From the NCBI RefSeq assembly GCF_014695715.1, contig NZ_JACJOT010000018.1, forward strand, positions 1-64,000: DNA of 64,000 nt. The letters run 5' to 3'. This DNA is from Microcoleus sp. FACHB-68 (GTDB lineage: Bacteria; Cyanobacteriota; Cyanobacteriia; Cyanobacteriales; Oscillatoriaceae). The notes beneath the pieces are model-generated. The model saw nothing but the letters and a program-made list of their open reading frames with translations, made no database searches and was not told the DNA's origin. A program made the position numbers and the translations under genes. Every line of letters starts with the position of its first letter. Within the stretch, counting starts at the first letter, position 1. Shown here one piece after another: positions 1 through 9,550 of the stretch.

Positions 1-94
1 ATCTCCTTGCTTCCACTGGGTCTTGACTTGTTATATACTTTTGTTTCAGTTCATCTTCTTTGAGATGATTGGCTAGATGCGCTTTTCTGGGCAT
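1..94 (-). CDS. IS630-type transposase, N-terminal fragment cut by window edge
   Basis: On the minus strand an ATG at 94 opens a frame that stays open to the edge (31 residues). It begins MPRKAHLANHL, followed by a lysine-rich helix and then QDPVEARR. This is how the N-terminal helix-turn-helix of many cyanobacterial IS630/Tc1-type transposases starts, so a mobile element or its remnant probably continues to the left. The catalytic DDE part lies outside the window, so whether it is intact cannot be judged. A purine-rich AAAAAAGTAAAAAG stretch precedes the ATG. Family assignment is from memory of the N-terminus only. Confidence 0.5.
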   Translation of the reverse strand, partial: MPRKAHLANHLKEDELKQKYITSQDPVEARR

Positions 95-407
95 TGCTTT
101 TTACTTTTTTGCCTGACCGGATTATAAATAGCCTATTATAACCGAATTTAGTATCACAAGTACTAAAAACGCTACATTTTGTTTTTGTCCAACTACTAAC
201 ACAAGAGTTTGTTGAAAGTTTTAACAATAAATTATGCCCGATTTAAAAAAGAGCTTTTGTATTAACAAACTTGAACAGCGTAAAAACAAAAAGTTTTTAA
301 CTTAGTATTTTTTTAGTTGTTTTATATAGTAAGTTCGGTAAAATTAAAACAACTTTTCCATAACATTATTTTTTATTAAAAATAAAACTACTGTAGGGAT
401 ATTCAAT

Positions 408-507
408 CTGATTATCTAATCAGATACCTAAATACCTTGTTGATGACAAATTTTCTTTAAAAAGGTATTTAGAAGTGGTTTATATACGTTTTAATTAAAA
501 ACCACTT
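408..507. repeat. three successive inverted repeats in an AT-rich leader
   Basis: Three perfect inverted repeats follow one another: CTGATTA/TAATCAG (408-414, 417-423), AAATACCTT/AAGGTATTT (430-438, 462-470) and AAGTGGTTT/AAACCACTT (473-481, 499-507). They sit in the otherwise AT-rich, gene-free stretch 95-631 upstream of the first giant RTX gene. They could be operator-like dyads, transcript hairpins or element remnants. Nothing else coding was seen in 95-631. Confidence 0.5.
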
Positions 508-562
508 AACTATAACATAAATTTTAAATAAACTTAACTTTAACATAACTATATCTTTAGCT
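505..562 (+). promoter_or_regulatory. putative Pho box upstream of the phosphatase/phytase RTX gene
   Basis: Octamers CTTAACTT (533), CATAACTA (544) and CTTTAGCT (555) lie at an exact 11-base period, i.e. 8-base units with 3-base spacers. This is the layout of cyanobacterial SphR/PhoB boxes (PyTTAAPyPy(T/A) repeats). A second CTTAACTA/CATAAATT pair starts at 505 with the same spacing. The first unit matches best and the others are degenerate. The position 70-130 bases before an extracellular phosphatase gene fits phosphate-starvation control. The match is by eye. Confidence 0.5.
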
Positions 563-631
563 GGTAATGAGAGCGTATCAACTGAGCAAACTCAAGAAAT
601 AACGTTTTCATTTTTGTCAGGAAACTAAAAA

Positions 632-3600
632 ATGGCAATCACATTGCAAATTCTGCACGCTTCTGATCTTGAAGGTGGTGTTGCAGCGCTAGAAGATGCG
701 CCCCGATTTTCAGCCGTTGTTAACGCACTGAAGGCTGAATTTGCTGAACAAACACTGATTTTATCTTCAGGAGACAATTACATACCGGGGCCGTTTTTGG
801 CGGCGAGTAGTGACAGCAGTTTGCGCGACGAATTAGGGGGAGAAGGCGCGGGAAGAGGCGACATTGCCATTGCTAATGAGATTGGGTTTCAAGCTGCTGC
901 CTTTGGCAACCATGAATTCGATCTCGGTACTTCAACGGTGGCTTCTTTGATTGGGAAAAGTGGAAATTACACCGGCACTGCTTTTCCTTACCTCAGTTCC
1001 AACTTGAATTTTAGCAGCGACAGCAACTTAGCAAGATTTGTCGTTCCCGATGGACAAGCGCCTCTGCCTAACAGCATCGCCAAAAGTACAGTGATCACTG
1101 TTCAAGGACAACCTATCGGTATTATCGGTGCGACAACACCTCTTTTACCCGACATTTCTTCCCCTGGTGGCGTTGGAGTTTTACCGGAAAATGAAGAAGA
1201 TTATGATGCACTTGCCGCTGCGATTCAACCGGCTATCGATGCCTTAGTCGCGCAGGGCATTAACAAAATTATCCTGCTGGCGCATATGCAGCAGTTAAAT
1301 ATCGAAGTTGAGCTGGCTTCTCGCTTGCGAAATGTCGATGTAATTATTGCCGGCGGTTCTCATACACTCTTGGCAGATGAAACAGATCGCCTCAGAGTTG
1401 GAGATGCTGCGGAAGGCGTTTATCCTATCCTAGAAACTTCTGCTAGTGGTGAACCCGTTGCCGTTATTAATTCTGCTGCCAACTACAGATATGTTGGCAG
1501 ATTAGTTGCAGAATTTGACGATAACGGGGTATTAATTCCCGAAAGTATTGATCCAGAAATTAGCGGTGCTTATGCAACAGACGAACAAGGCGTTACGGAT
1601 TTAGGCAATCCAGAACCTGATTCAGAAGTTGTAGCGATTACGGATGCCCTGGAAGAAGTTATCGTTACGAAAGATAGTAATATCTTTGGCGAAACAGACG
1701 TATTTCTCAACGGTGCGAGAAATGATGTTAGAACGCAAGAAACTAACTTAGGAAACTTGACAGCCGATGCCAACTTATTCGCGGCTCGTCAAGTTGACCC
1801 TGCTGCGGTTATTTCTATAAAAAATGGGGGCGGTATTCGTGACTCTATTGGCGCGATTAGTGCGGCACCTGGAACCGATCCAAGTGCAGGGGAAAAAATT
1901 CCTCCACTTGCGAATCCACTGGCAGGGAAAGAAGCAGGAGAAGTATCTCAGCTTGATATTGAAAACTCTCTGAGATTTAACAACCAACTCACTCTGCTAA
2001 CGCTGACAGCCGAACAGTTATTGCAAACAATTGAACATGGGGTTGCTGCAACTGCAGAAGGCGCAACTCCCGGTCAATTTCCGCAAGTTGGCGGTATGGC
2101 ATTTAGCTTCGATCCGAGTTTACCGGCTGGTGATCGGGTGCAAACTTTGGTCGTGAAAGATGATGCCGGCAATCCAATCGATACGGTTGTCCAAAATGGG
2201 GAAGTGATTGGCGATCCAGATCGGACATTTCGCATTGTGACGCTGAATTTCTTAGCCGGCGGTGGTGACAGTTACCCTTTCCCAGAATTTGCGGCAACCT
2301 CAAACCGGCTGGATTTAGTGCCGGCAGAAACGACAGCCGATTTTAATACTTTTGGCACTGAGCAAAAAGCTTTATCCGATTACCTCAAAAGTATTGGAAA
2401 TTTCAACTTTGCAGATGCACCGGCAAGTGAAGATCAGCGCATTCAAAATCTTGCTGCACGCGAAGATGAAGTGCCGGTGGGAGGCATTTTAACCTTTACG
2501 CCGCTAGGCACTTACGACAGTGGAGTTGTCGGTGAAAGTGCGGCTGAAATTGTTGCCTATGACGCAACCACACAGCGCTTATTTGTAGTAAACGCGCAAG
2601 CTGCCGTCATTGATGTTTTGAGTGCTTCTGATCCGACAAATTTGGTTAAGGATTTTGAAATTGATGTCACGCCTTATGGTGCAGTTGCCAATAGCGTCGC
2701 TGTCAACAATGGCGTTGTTGCGGTAGCAGTAGAGAATGCGGATAAGCAAGCAGCCGGCAGTGTTGTTTTTTTTGATACAAACGGCACCTTTTTAAACTCG
2801 GTAACCGTTGGTTCGCTGCCTGATATGGTAACCTTTACCCCAGATGGTACAAAGGTGCTGGTGGCAAATGAAGGCGAACCAAGCGATGATTACACGAACG
2901 ATCCAGAAGGTTCTGTCAGTATTATTGACCTTTTTGATGGCGTGGACAATGCCTCCGTAAATACAGCTTCATTTACAGGGATTAACACACCGATTGATCA
3001 ATTAAAAGCAGAGGGATTCCGCCTTTTTGGGCCAAATGCCACCCTCGCTCAAGATGTTGAACCAGAATACATTACGGTTTCTGAAGATTCAACAACTGCC
3101 TGGGTAACTCTGCAAGAAAACAATGCAATTGCAAAGCTTGATCTCACAACCAATGAGATTACTGATATCTTACCTTTAGGGTTCAAGAATCATGCCGGCA
3201 AGCTAGAAAAATTTACCTTCACTAACTTGCCGACATTGGGAACAACAGAAGCCGGTGATAATATTTTGCTGGGTGGTTTTTCTGGTTTATTCTATGAAGG
3301 GAAGAACCCAGAAACCGGCAACTTACAGTTTATCACTCACACGGATCGTGGCCCGAATGCAGAGCCGGTTGATACAAATGGGGATGGAATTAACGAACGT
3401 CCTTTCGCGCTGCCAAATTTCCAGCCAGAGTGGATTCGTTTTGAATTAGATCGCTCAACCGGCACCCTCGAAATCAGTGATCGTGTTGGCTTAACAAAAC
3501 CCGATGGAACTGCACTCACCGGCTTGCCAAATCTTGCCGGCACTGATGGCTTGGCTTATTCTGATGAAGTTCCCATTGATTTATTTGGAAATCAGTTATC

Positions 3601-6337
3601 ACTCGATCCTTTGGGTGCGGATCTCGAAGGTATTGTCAAAGCAGATGATAACACTTACTGGATGGCGGATGAATACCGGCCTTCCCTTTATCATTTTGAT
3701 GCAAATGGTAAGCTAATTGATCGCTTTGTTCCGCAAGGATCTGGGGAAACAACCGGCACAGAAGCGTTGCCGGCAGTTTATGCACAGCGACGAGCAAATC
3801 GGGGATTTGAAGCGATTGCCTATGAAAATGGCAAAATTTATGCCTTCATTCAAAGTGCGATTGATAACCCAGATGTTGCCAACGATGGCAACGCTAAAAA
3901 ATCCCTGAATCTGCGAATTTTAGAATTTGACACGGAAACCAACACCACCACCGGCGAATATCTCTATCGCTTAGAAGGCGGCGCAGCAGATCGCTTGGGA
4001 GATGCGGTAGCCGTTGGAAATGGGGAATTTTTAGTCATTGAGCGAGATGATGCGATTGGCGCGAATACCGATAAAAAGGTATTCAAAATTAATTTAGCCG
4101 GCGCGACTAATCTCACAACCTTAGATGCTAGCATTGCCGGTTCTTTAGAAAGCTTGACAACTGAGCAACTTTCCGCATCAAATATTGTGCCAGTGAGCAA
4201 AGAATTGTATGTCGATTTGGTTAAAGCCGGCTACGACTTTGCAGACAAAGCAGAAGGATTGGCATTTGTTGACAAAAATACCATTGCAGTTGTCAATGAC
4301 AATGATTTCCAATTAGAAGGCGGCTTTGATTCACTAACCGGCGCATTAAATCCTAATTCTGAACCTCAAAATCCAACCCTGGCATTAATTACCCTCAATA
4401 ACGGTTTAGATGCCAGCGATAAAGATGGTGGGATTAATATTCGCAACTGGCCGATTTTTGGGATGTATCAACCGGATGCCATCAGCTCATTTGAAGTGAA
4501 TGGTCAAACGTATTTAATCACTGCAAATGAAGGGGATAGCCGCGATTATGATGGCTTCAGCGAAGAAGCACGAATTGCAGATTTAACGCTCGATCCTATC
4601 GCTTTCCCGAATGCCGCAGAATTGCAAGCAGAGGACACTTTAGGCCGGCTAAATGTCACAACCGCAAATGGCGATACTGACGGCGATGGGGACTATGACC
4701 AACTTTATGCCTTTGGCGGTCGTTCCTTCTCAATTTGGGATACCGAAGGAACTCTGGTTTATGACAGTGGCAACGATTTTGAACGCTTAACCGCTGCCTT
4801 CGTACCCGAAGCGTTTAATTCTGATGGCGACACCGGCAGTTTTGACTCCCGCAGCGACAACAAAGGGCCAGAACCTGAAAGCGTTGTCACAGGGGTAATT
4901 GAGGGACGCACTTATGCCTTTATTGCCTTAGAACGCATCAGTGGGGTGATGGTTTATGATATCAGCGATCCAACCGCGCCAAAGTTCGCTCAATACCTCA
5001 ACAATAACGATTTTACCGGCGAACTCGGAAACGATATTTCTCCGGAAGGGTTGAAGTTTATTTCAGCCGAAGATAGTCCCACAGGTGAACCGTTGCTGGC
5101 AGTTGCCAATGAAATCAGCGGCACAACGACAGTTTATCAGGTGGCAACTGCCCCAACGCCAACTCCCACACCAAATCCCACTCCCACTCCAAATCCAACC
5201 CCAAATCCAACCCCAAATCCAACCCCAACCCCAACCCCAAATCCAACTCCAACGCCAACGCCAACTCCCGGTACTCCGGATCTAGGGAACCTTGGCACCG
5301 GCATCACCGTTATTCCCAACGTCAATTTAGTTCAAACAACGCTGAATGGTGGGGAGTCAGATGACACACTAACCGGCACAGAAACTGCAGAAGGCATTTA
5401 CGGGTTTGCCGGCAGTGACTTGCTTTTCGGTAATCGTGGTAATGACAATGTCATTGGCGGTAACGGAATAGACATTCTATTTGGAAATGCCGGCAATGAT
5501 TATCTCGATGGCGGCAACGATACCGATGTGATCTTTGCCGGTAAAGAAAATGATGCGGTTCTGGGACAGGATGGGGATGACTTCCTATTTGGTGAACAAG
5601 GTGATGACACGGTTTTAGGAAATGCCGGCAACGACTACCTCAACGGTAACAGCGGCAGTGACACCCTTGATGGCAATGAAGGAGACGACACCATTCAGGG
5701 CGGCCAAGATAACGACCTAATCAAAGGTAATATCGGAGCAGATGTGCTGCTGGGTGATCGCGGCGATGACTCCGTGTTTGGCGGTGAGGGAAATGACTAT
5801 CTCAGCGGCAACAGTGGCAAAGACATTCTCGATGGCGGTGTTGGTGACGATAGCCTTCACGGCGGCAAAGACGATGATATTCTCATCGGCAATACCGGCG
5901 CGGATCTGCTGTGTGGCGGACAGGGAGATGATACCCTGAGCGGGGATAGCGGCAACGATGCACTCTATGGCAACGCCGGTGAGGATCTTTTGGATGGCGG
6001 CGATGGCAATGATAGCCTCTATGCCGGCAAGGACGATGACACCCTGATAGGCGGTGCCGGTGATGATATTCTCAACGGAGATTCAGGCGACGATTCTTTA
6101 ACCGGCGGTGCCGGCAGTGATCGCTTTGTCTTGAGCAAAGATGCCGGTAGCGATACCATCACCGATTTTACAGCCGGTGAAGATTTCTTTGTCTTAACTG
6201 CCGGTTTAACCTTCGAGAACCTCACCATCACGGCTTCCGACAGTAACACGTTGATTCGTGTTGGCGACGAACTTCTCGCCACAGTCAACGGGTTGCCGGC
6301 TAACTCAATTACTGCCGATGATTTCGTTCTCATTTAA
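632..6337 (+). CDS. secreted RTX protein with 5'-nucleotidase and phytase-like domains
   Basis: Predicted extracellular phosphoesterase of 1901 residues. Residues 1-330 are a calcineurin-like/UshA metallophosphatase, with metal motifs HASDLEGG (9-16), GDN (47-49) and GNHEFD (92-97). Residues about 345-600 are the 5'-nucleotidase C-terminal substrate domain (NGGGIRD). Residues about 615-1505 are a choice-of-anchor-I propeller region interrupted by a phytase-like esterase domain (DLEGIVK, WMADEY). A Pro-Thr linker (about 1509-1548) leads to RTX GGxGxDxxx nonapeptides (about 1570-1830) and a shared C-terminal tail ([15 protein letters not shown]). There is no Sec signal peptide, and the RTX tail implies type I secretion, though no transporter is encoded nearby. 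A likely role is phosphate release from nucleotides and phytate-like esters, in keeping with the Pho-like array upstream. Which esters are cleaved is inference. Confidence 0.88.
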   Translation: MAITLQILHASDLEGGVAALEDAPRFSAVVNALKAEFAEQTLILSSGDNYIPGPFLAASSDSSLRDELGGEGAGRGDIAIANEIGFQAAAFGNHEFDLGTSTVASLIGKSGNYTGTAFPYLSSNLNFSSDSNLARFVVPDGQAPLPNSIAKSTVITVQGQPIGIIGATTPLLPDISSPGGVGVLPENEEDYDALAAAIQPAIDALVAQGINKIILLAHMQQLNIEVELASRLRNVDVIIAGGSHTLLADETDRLRVGDAAEGVYPILETSASGEPVAVINSAANYRYVGRLVAEFDDNGVLIPESIDPEISGAYATDEQGVTDLGNPEPDSEVVAITDALEEVIVTKDSNIFGETDVFLNGARNDVRTQETNLGNLTADANLFAARQVDPAAVISIKNGGGIRDSIGAISAAPGTDPSAGEKIPPLANPLAGKEAGEVSQLDIENSLRFNNQLTLLTLTAEQLLQTIEHGVAATAEGATPGQFPQVGGMAFSFDPSLPAGDRVQTLVVKDDAGNPIDTVVQNGEVIGDPDRTFRIVTLNFLAGGGDSYPFPEFAATSNRLDLVPAETTADFNTFGTEQKALSDYLKSIGNFNFADAPASEDQRIQNLAAREDEVPVGGILTFTPLGTYDSGVVGESAAEIVAYDATTQRLFVVNAQAAVIDVLSASDPTNLVKDFEIDVTPYGAVANSVAVNNGVVAVAVENADKQAAGSVVFFDTNGTFLNSVTVGSLPDMVTFTPDGTKVLVANEGEPSDDYTNDPEGSVSIIDLFDGVDNASVNTASFTGINTPIDQLKAEGFRLFGPNATLAQDVEPEYITVSEDSTTAWVTLQENNAIAKLDLTTNEITDILPLGFKNHAGKLEKFTFTNLPTLGTTEAGDNILLGGFSGLFYEGKNPETGNLQFITHTDRGPNAEPVDTNGDGINERPFALPNFQPEWIRFELDRSTGTLEISDRVGLTKPDGTALTGLPNLAGTDGLAYSDEVPIDLFGNQLSLDPLGADLEGIVKADDNTYWMADEYRPSLYHFDANGKLIDRFVPQGSGETTGTEALPAVYAQRRANRGFEAIAYENGKIYAFIQSAIDNPDVANDGNAKKSLNLRILEFDTETNTTTGEYLYRLEGGAADRLGDAVAVGNGEFLVIERDDAIGANTDKKVFKINLAGATNLTTLDASIAGSLESLTTEQLSASNIVPVSKELYVDLVKAGYDFADKAEGLAFVDKNTIAVVNDNDFQLEGGFDSLTGALNPNSEPQNPTLALITLNNGLDASDKDGGINIRNWPIFGMYQPDAISSFEVNGQTYLITANEGDSRDYDGFSEEARIADLTLDPIAFPNAAELQAEDTLGRLNVTTANGDTDGDGDYDQLYAFGGRSFSIWDTEGTLVYDSGNDFERLTAAFVPEAFNSDGDTGSFDSRSDNKGPEPESVVTGVIEGRTYAFIALERISGVMVYDISDPTAPKFAQYLNNNDFTGELGNDISPEGLKFISAEDSPTGEPLLAVANEISGTTTVYQVATAPTPTPTPNPTPTPNPTPNPTPNPTPTPTPNPTPTPTPTPGTPDLGNLGTGITVIPNVNLVQTTLNGGESDDTLTGTETAEGIYGFAGSDLLFGNRGNDNVIGGNGIDILFGNAGNDYLDGGNDTDVIFAGKENDAVLGQDGDDFLFGEQGDDTVLGNAGNDYLNGNSGSDTLDGNEGDDTIQGGQDNDLIKGNIGADVLLGDRGDDSVFGGEGNDYLSGNSGKDILDGGVGDDSLHGGKDDDILIGNTGADLLCGGQGDDTLSGDSGNDALYGNAGEDLLDGGDGNDSLYAGKDDDTLIGGAGDDILNGDSGDDSLTGGAGSDRFVLSKDAGSDTITDFTAGEDFFVLTAGLTFENLTITASDSNTLIRVGDELLATVNGLPANSITADDFVLI

Positions 6338-6353
6338 TCGAAATTAACCTCAA

Positions 6354-6405
6354 AAATCGGGTGGATAAAGTTTAGCAAAGACATTATCCACCCGATTTAT
6401 TTTTA
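6354..6405 (+). terminator. rho-independent terminator
   Basis: A perfect 15-base inverted repeat (6354-6368 and 6384-6398, core ATCGGGTGGATAA) is followed by a T-rich run. It sits 16 bases after the stop of the first RTX gene and could also serve the convergent lactonase gene. Confidence 0.85.
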
Positions 6406-6437
6406 TAAAAATTACTGGCTTACAGAAGAATATCGGC

Positions 6438-7313
6438 TTAGTTAAATCGATAAGTTGGCATTCCGGGGGAAACGGGTGAGAGGCAAAATAAATCACCCGC
6501 ATAAAACCCTTGTTGAATTTGTTTTTGACTCAGTCCCACCGATGCAGAAGTGATGTAAAGCTCAGTTAAATCTTTGCCTCCAAAGGTGGGACAGGTGGGG
6601 CATTGCACCGGCAGCTTAATGCGTTGAATTTCTTTGCCGGTTGGGCTAAATTGCACCACACACCAGCCATCCCAGAGGGCTGACCAAAGATTACCTTGCT
6701 GGTCGATTGTCAGTCCGTCGGGTTCTACGGCTTCATCACCGAGGTCAATTAATACGCGACGATTGCCAATTGAGCCGGTTTCACCCTCAAAGTCATAGGC
6801 AAAGATTTTGCGTTGGGGTGAGTCAGTTAGGTAAAACGTTGCCCCATCAGGACTCCAGCCCAATCCGTTAGAAATGGTTAACCCGGTTTCCATCTCATGC
6901 AAAGAACCATCTGGATCATAGCGGTAAAGGGCTGCCTGCCCCGGCGCTTCGCTGATGGAACCGATCCAAAAGCGCCCTTGAGGATCGCACTTGCCATCAT
7001 TGAGGCGGGTATCCGGATGGGGAAATTCAAACCGGCACAGATTTTCGATGCTGCCGGTTTGGATATCTAGGAAGGCGAGGCGATCATTCAGCGCCATCAG
7101 TAATCGATTCCTGCTAGCCAATGCGATCGCACTTACCAAATCTCCCACATCCCAGTAGCGATTCTGCCGGCTTGCCGGATCAAATTGGTGGACACGATGG
7201 TTATGGATATCAACCCAATAAAGCCGGTGGTTATTCTCATCCCACAGTGGGCCTTCCCCCAGCCGCGCACGGGCATTGAGGACGTTTTGAACCAATGTCT
7301 GAGTCGTTGTCAT
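6438..7313 (-). CDS. SMP-30/gluconolactonase/LRE family protein
   Basis: Six-bladed propeller lactonase of about 291 residues from the ATG at 7313, preceded by GGGTGA at a good distance. An in-frame ATG at 7328 would add five residues but has its AAGG almost touching the start. Family signatures are LGEGPLWD (metal-binding Glu), RLNDGKCDPQGRFWIGS, SNGLGWSPDG and EPDGLTID. Family members hydrolyse sugar lactones such as gluconolactone with a divalent metal. The gene lies 25 bases after the SDR dehydrogenase on the same strand, so dehydrogenase and lactonase probably form a two-step sugar oxidation operon (aldose to aldonolactone to aldonate). The substrate cannot be read from the sequence. Confidence 0.88.
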   Translation of the reverse strand: MTTTQTLVQNVLNARARLGEGPLWDENNHRLYWVDIHNHRVHQFDPASRQNRYWDVGDLVSAIALASRNRLLMALNDRLAFLDIQTGSIENLCRFEFPHPDTRLNDGKCDPQGRFWIGSISEAPGQAALYRYDPDGSLHEMETGLTISNGLGWSPDGATFYLTDSPQRKIFAYDFEGETGSIGNRRVLIDLGDEAVEPDGLTIDQQGNLWSALWDGWCVVQFSPTGKEIQRIKLPVQCPTCPTFGGKDLTELYITSASVGLSQKQIQQGFYAGDLFCLSPVSPGMPTYRFN

Positions 7314-7338
7314 AAAGTTGTCACCCATACCTTTTTGT

Positions 7339-8148
7339 TTAAGCAGACCAGGCTTCTCGAAAGTCAGCGTAGAGGGTCAATCCGCCATCAATAAACAGGG
7401 TTTGTCCAGTGATATAAGCCGCTTCATCGGATGCCAAAAATGCTACGGCTGCTGCCATTTCCTCCGAAGTGCCGGCGCGCCCCATCGGAATATGACTTTC
7501 CACCACAGCCCGCTTTTCTGCATCCTCTGTCCAGGCATCATTAATTGGGGTAACGGTGGCACCGGGTGCGATCGCATTGACGCGAATTCCTTGGGCTGCG
7601 TACTCTAGTGCCAAGGTCTTCGTCAGGTTTCCCATGCCCCCCTTACTGATCGAATAGCTGACATACATGGGGCGAGGAATGATTTCATGCACACTAGAAA
7701 TATTGATGATCACACCTGATCGCTTTTGTTCTACCCAATGCTTTAGGGTTTCTCTGGCACAAAGATAAGCACCCCGTAAATTCACACTCAGCACTCGATC
7801 AAACTCTTGTGTTTCAACTGCGTGAGATGCTTTCTCTGTCTGAATACCGGCATTGTTAACCAGAATATCTAAACTGCCAAATTTTTCAATAACTGTTTCA
7901 ACCATGCGGATAATATCCGCTTCTTGAGAAACATCCGCCTGCACCAAGAGTGACTGCACACCACAATTCTCTACCTGGTTGCAAGCGGTTTGCATGGCTT
8001 GCTCTTCCGTCTCTTGTGCTGCCTCTGGATTGCTGCGATAATTAATGGCAACATTACAGCCTTCTTGTGCTAGCCGGATTACGATTGCCTGTCCAATCCC
8101 TGAGGAAGCCCCTGTAATCAGTGCTGTCTTGCCCTGCAATCCTCTCAT
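7339..8148 (-). CDS. SDR family oxidoreductase, glucose 1-dehydrogenase-like
   Basis: Classical short-chain dehydrogenase of 269 residues. It has TGASSGIG (12-19) for NAD(P) binding, NNAG (98-101), a catalytic Ser near 151-152, and YSISK with Tyr165 and Lys169. The C-terminal FIDGG is typical of the glucose 1-dehydrogenase/3-oxoacyl reductase group. The pairing with an SMP-30 lactonase immediately downstream favours a sugar dehydrogenase over a fatty-acid enzyme. The first gene of the pair starts here, and 8149-8434 between it and the divergent next gene must hold both promoters. Cofactor and sugar are not determinable by eye. Confidence 0.88.
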   Translation of the reverse strand: MRGLQGKTALITGASSGIGQAIVIRLAQEGCNVAINYRSNPEAAQETEEQAMQTACNQVENCGVQSLLVQADVSQEADIIRMVETVIEKFGSLDILVNNAGIQTEKASHAVETQEFDRVLSVNLRGAYLCARETLKHWVEQKRSGVIINISSVHEIIPRPMYVSYSISKGGMGNLTKTLALEYAAQGIRVNAIAPGATVTPINDAWTEDAEKRAVVESHIPMGRAGTSEEMAAAVAFLASDEAAYITGQTLFIDGGLTLYADFREAWSA

Positions 8149-8434
8149 AACGCCTCACAGTAAATATCTACGAGCTTAGAGATTAACTGGCTTAAGCCCT
8201 GTAGATTATATCTAGCGACAACTTTTGATGGATCTATCAAAGGTTATAACTGCTATTACTATAGGGGTAAAGAAGCTCATTGCCTGTGTTGTTCTTAGTG
8301 ACAGTTGCGCCCCTAATTGGGCTGAATTTATATCTCACTAGCTTAATGGTGCTTGTCTTTACTGAACCTAAAATTTTCCCTTGCCGGCTGATACCCCCCA
8401 ACAATCGTAAAATTTCATCTTTGCTAATCCCCGA

Positions 8435-9550
8435 ATGCTGGCTTTTAAAATAAAAACTTATCGGAGAATTCTTAGGGTGAATCAAAACATTTCCTCATCA
8501 ACAACCGCTCAATCCTTAGAAACCACTTACTCCCGCCAGTTTCTCGACTGGTTGCAAGAAGAACAGATCAGCCTTGCCTTCACAACCTACCAAACCTCAC
8601 GCCTGATGTTTATTGGCGTCAATTCAGAAGGAGAATTTTCTGGATTTGAGCGTTTGTTTAATCGAGCAATGGGACTTTACGCAACGCCTGAACGCCTTTA
8701 CTTGAGTACAAAGTATCAACTTTGGCAGTTAGACAACGTACTGCTACCCGCACAACTTTACGAAGGGCACGACAAACTTTATATCCCGCGAATTGCTTAT
8801 ACAACCGGCGATTTAGATATTCATGATATTGCCGTAGATAATGCCGGCAGAATCATTTTTGTCTCTACTTTACTAAATTGCTTAGCCACTGTAAGCGAGC
8901 GGAACAGTTGCACGCCTCTGTGGAAACCTCCGTTTATTTCCAAAGTCATCAACGAAGATCGCTGCCATCTCAACGGCTTGGCAATGGTAGAGGGAAAACC
9001 CCGTTTTGTTACGGCAGTCAGTCAATCTGACGTTATTGACGGATGGCGAGACAGAAGACAAGCAAGTGGCTGCGTTATTGACATAGAATCTAACGAAATT
9101 ATTTTAGCCGGCTTATCCATGCCACACTCACCTCGCTGGTATCGGGACAAATTATGGTTATTAAATTCAGGCACCGGCTTTTTCGGTTCTGTAGATATAA
9201 AAACCGGAAAATTTGAACCCATTACTTTCTGTCCCGGCTATCTTCGCGGATTAGCCTTTTGGAAAGATTATGCCATCGTCGGGCTGTCAAAACCAAGAAG
9301 CGAAGAGAAAACCTTTTCTGGACTAGCACTCAATGAAGAATTAATTGCCAAAGATGCAGAGCCTCGCTGCGGATTTATGGTGATAAATCTGAACACCGGC
9401 GCAATTGTTCACTGGTTGCGATTTGAAGGACTAATTGCCGAACTGTATGACATCCAAATCTTACCCAACGTGCGGCGACCGATGGCCTTAGGCTTTCAGA
9501 CAGACGAAATCAGCCGGCTGATCACCCTTGATCCCATGCAATCTGTTTAA
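8435..9550 (+). CDS. TIGR03032 family protein
   Basis: Protein of 371 residues (357 if translation begins at the GTG at 8477, which has GGAG about 10 bases upstream; the ATG at 8435 has no clear ribosome site). The opening SLAFTTYQTSRLMFIG and later DIHDIA, CHLNGLAM, MPHSPRWY and LWLLNSGTG motifs match the TIGR03032 family, a propeller-like group of unknown function common in cyanobacteria. No signal peptide is visible. Its position between a sugar oxidation pair and RTX genes gives no firm hint of its role. Confidence 0.8.
   Translation: MLAFKIKTYRRILRVNQNISSSTTAQSLETTYSRQFLDWLQEEQISLAFTTYQTSRLMFIGVNSEGEFSGFERLFNRAMGLYATPERLYLSTKYQLWQLDNVLLPAQLYEGHDKLYIPRIAYTTGDLDIHDIAVDNAGRIIFVSTLLNCLATVSERNSCTPLWKPPFISKVINEDRCHLNGLAMVEGKPRFVTAVSQSDVIDGWRDRRQASGCVIDIESNEIILAGLSMPHSPRWYRDKLWLLNSGTGFFGSVDIKTGKFEPITFCPGYLRGLAFWKDYAIVGLSKPRSEEKTFSGLALNEELIAKDAEPRCGFMVINLNTGAIVHWLRFEGLIAELYDIQILPNVRRPMALGFQTDEISRLITLDPMQSV

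Noticed and set aside
8237-8485. 82-codon minus-strand frame in the divergent promoter region
   Set aside because: No family features, overlaps the start of the TIGR03032 gene, and occupies the only space for two promoters.
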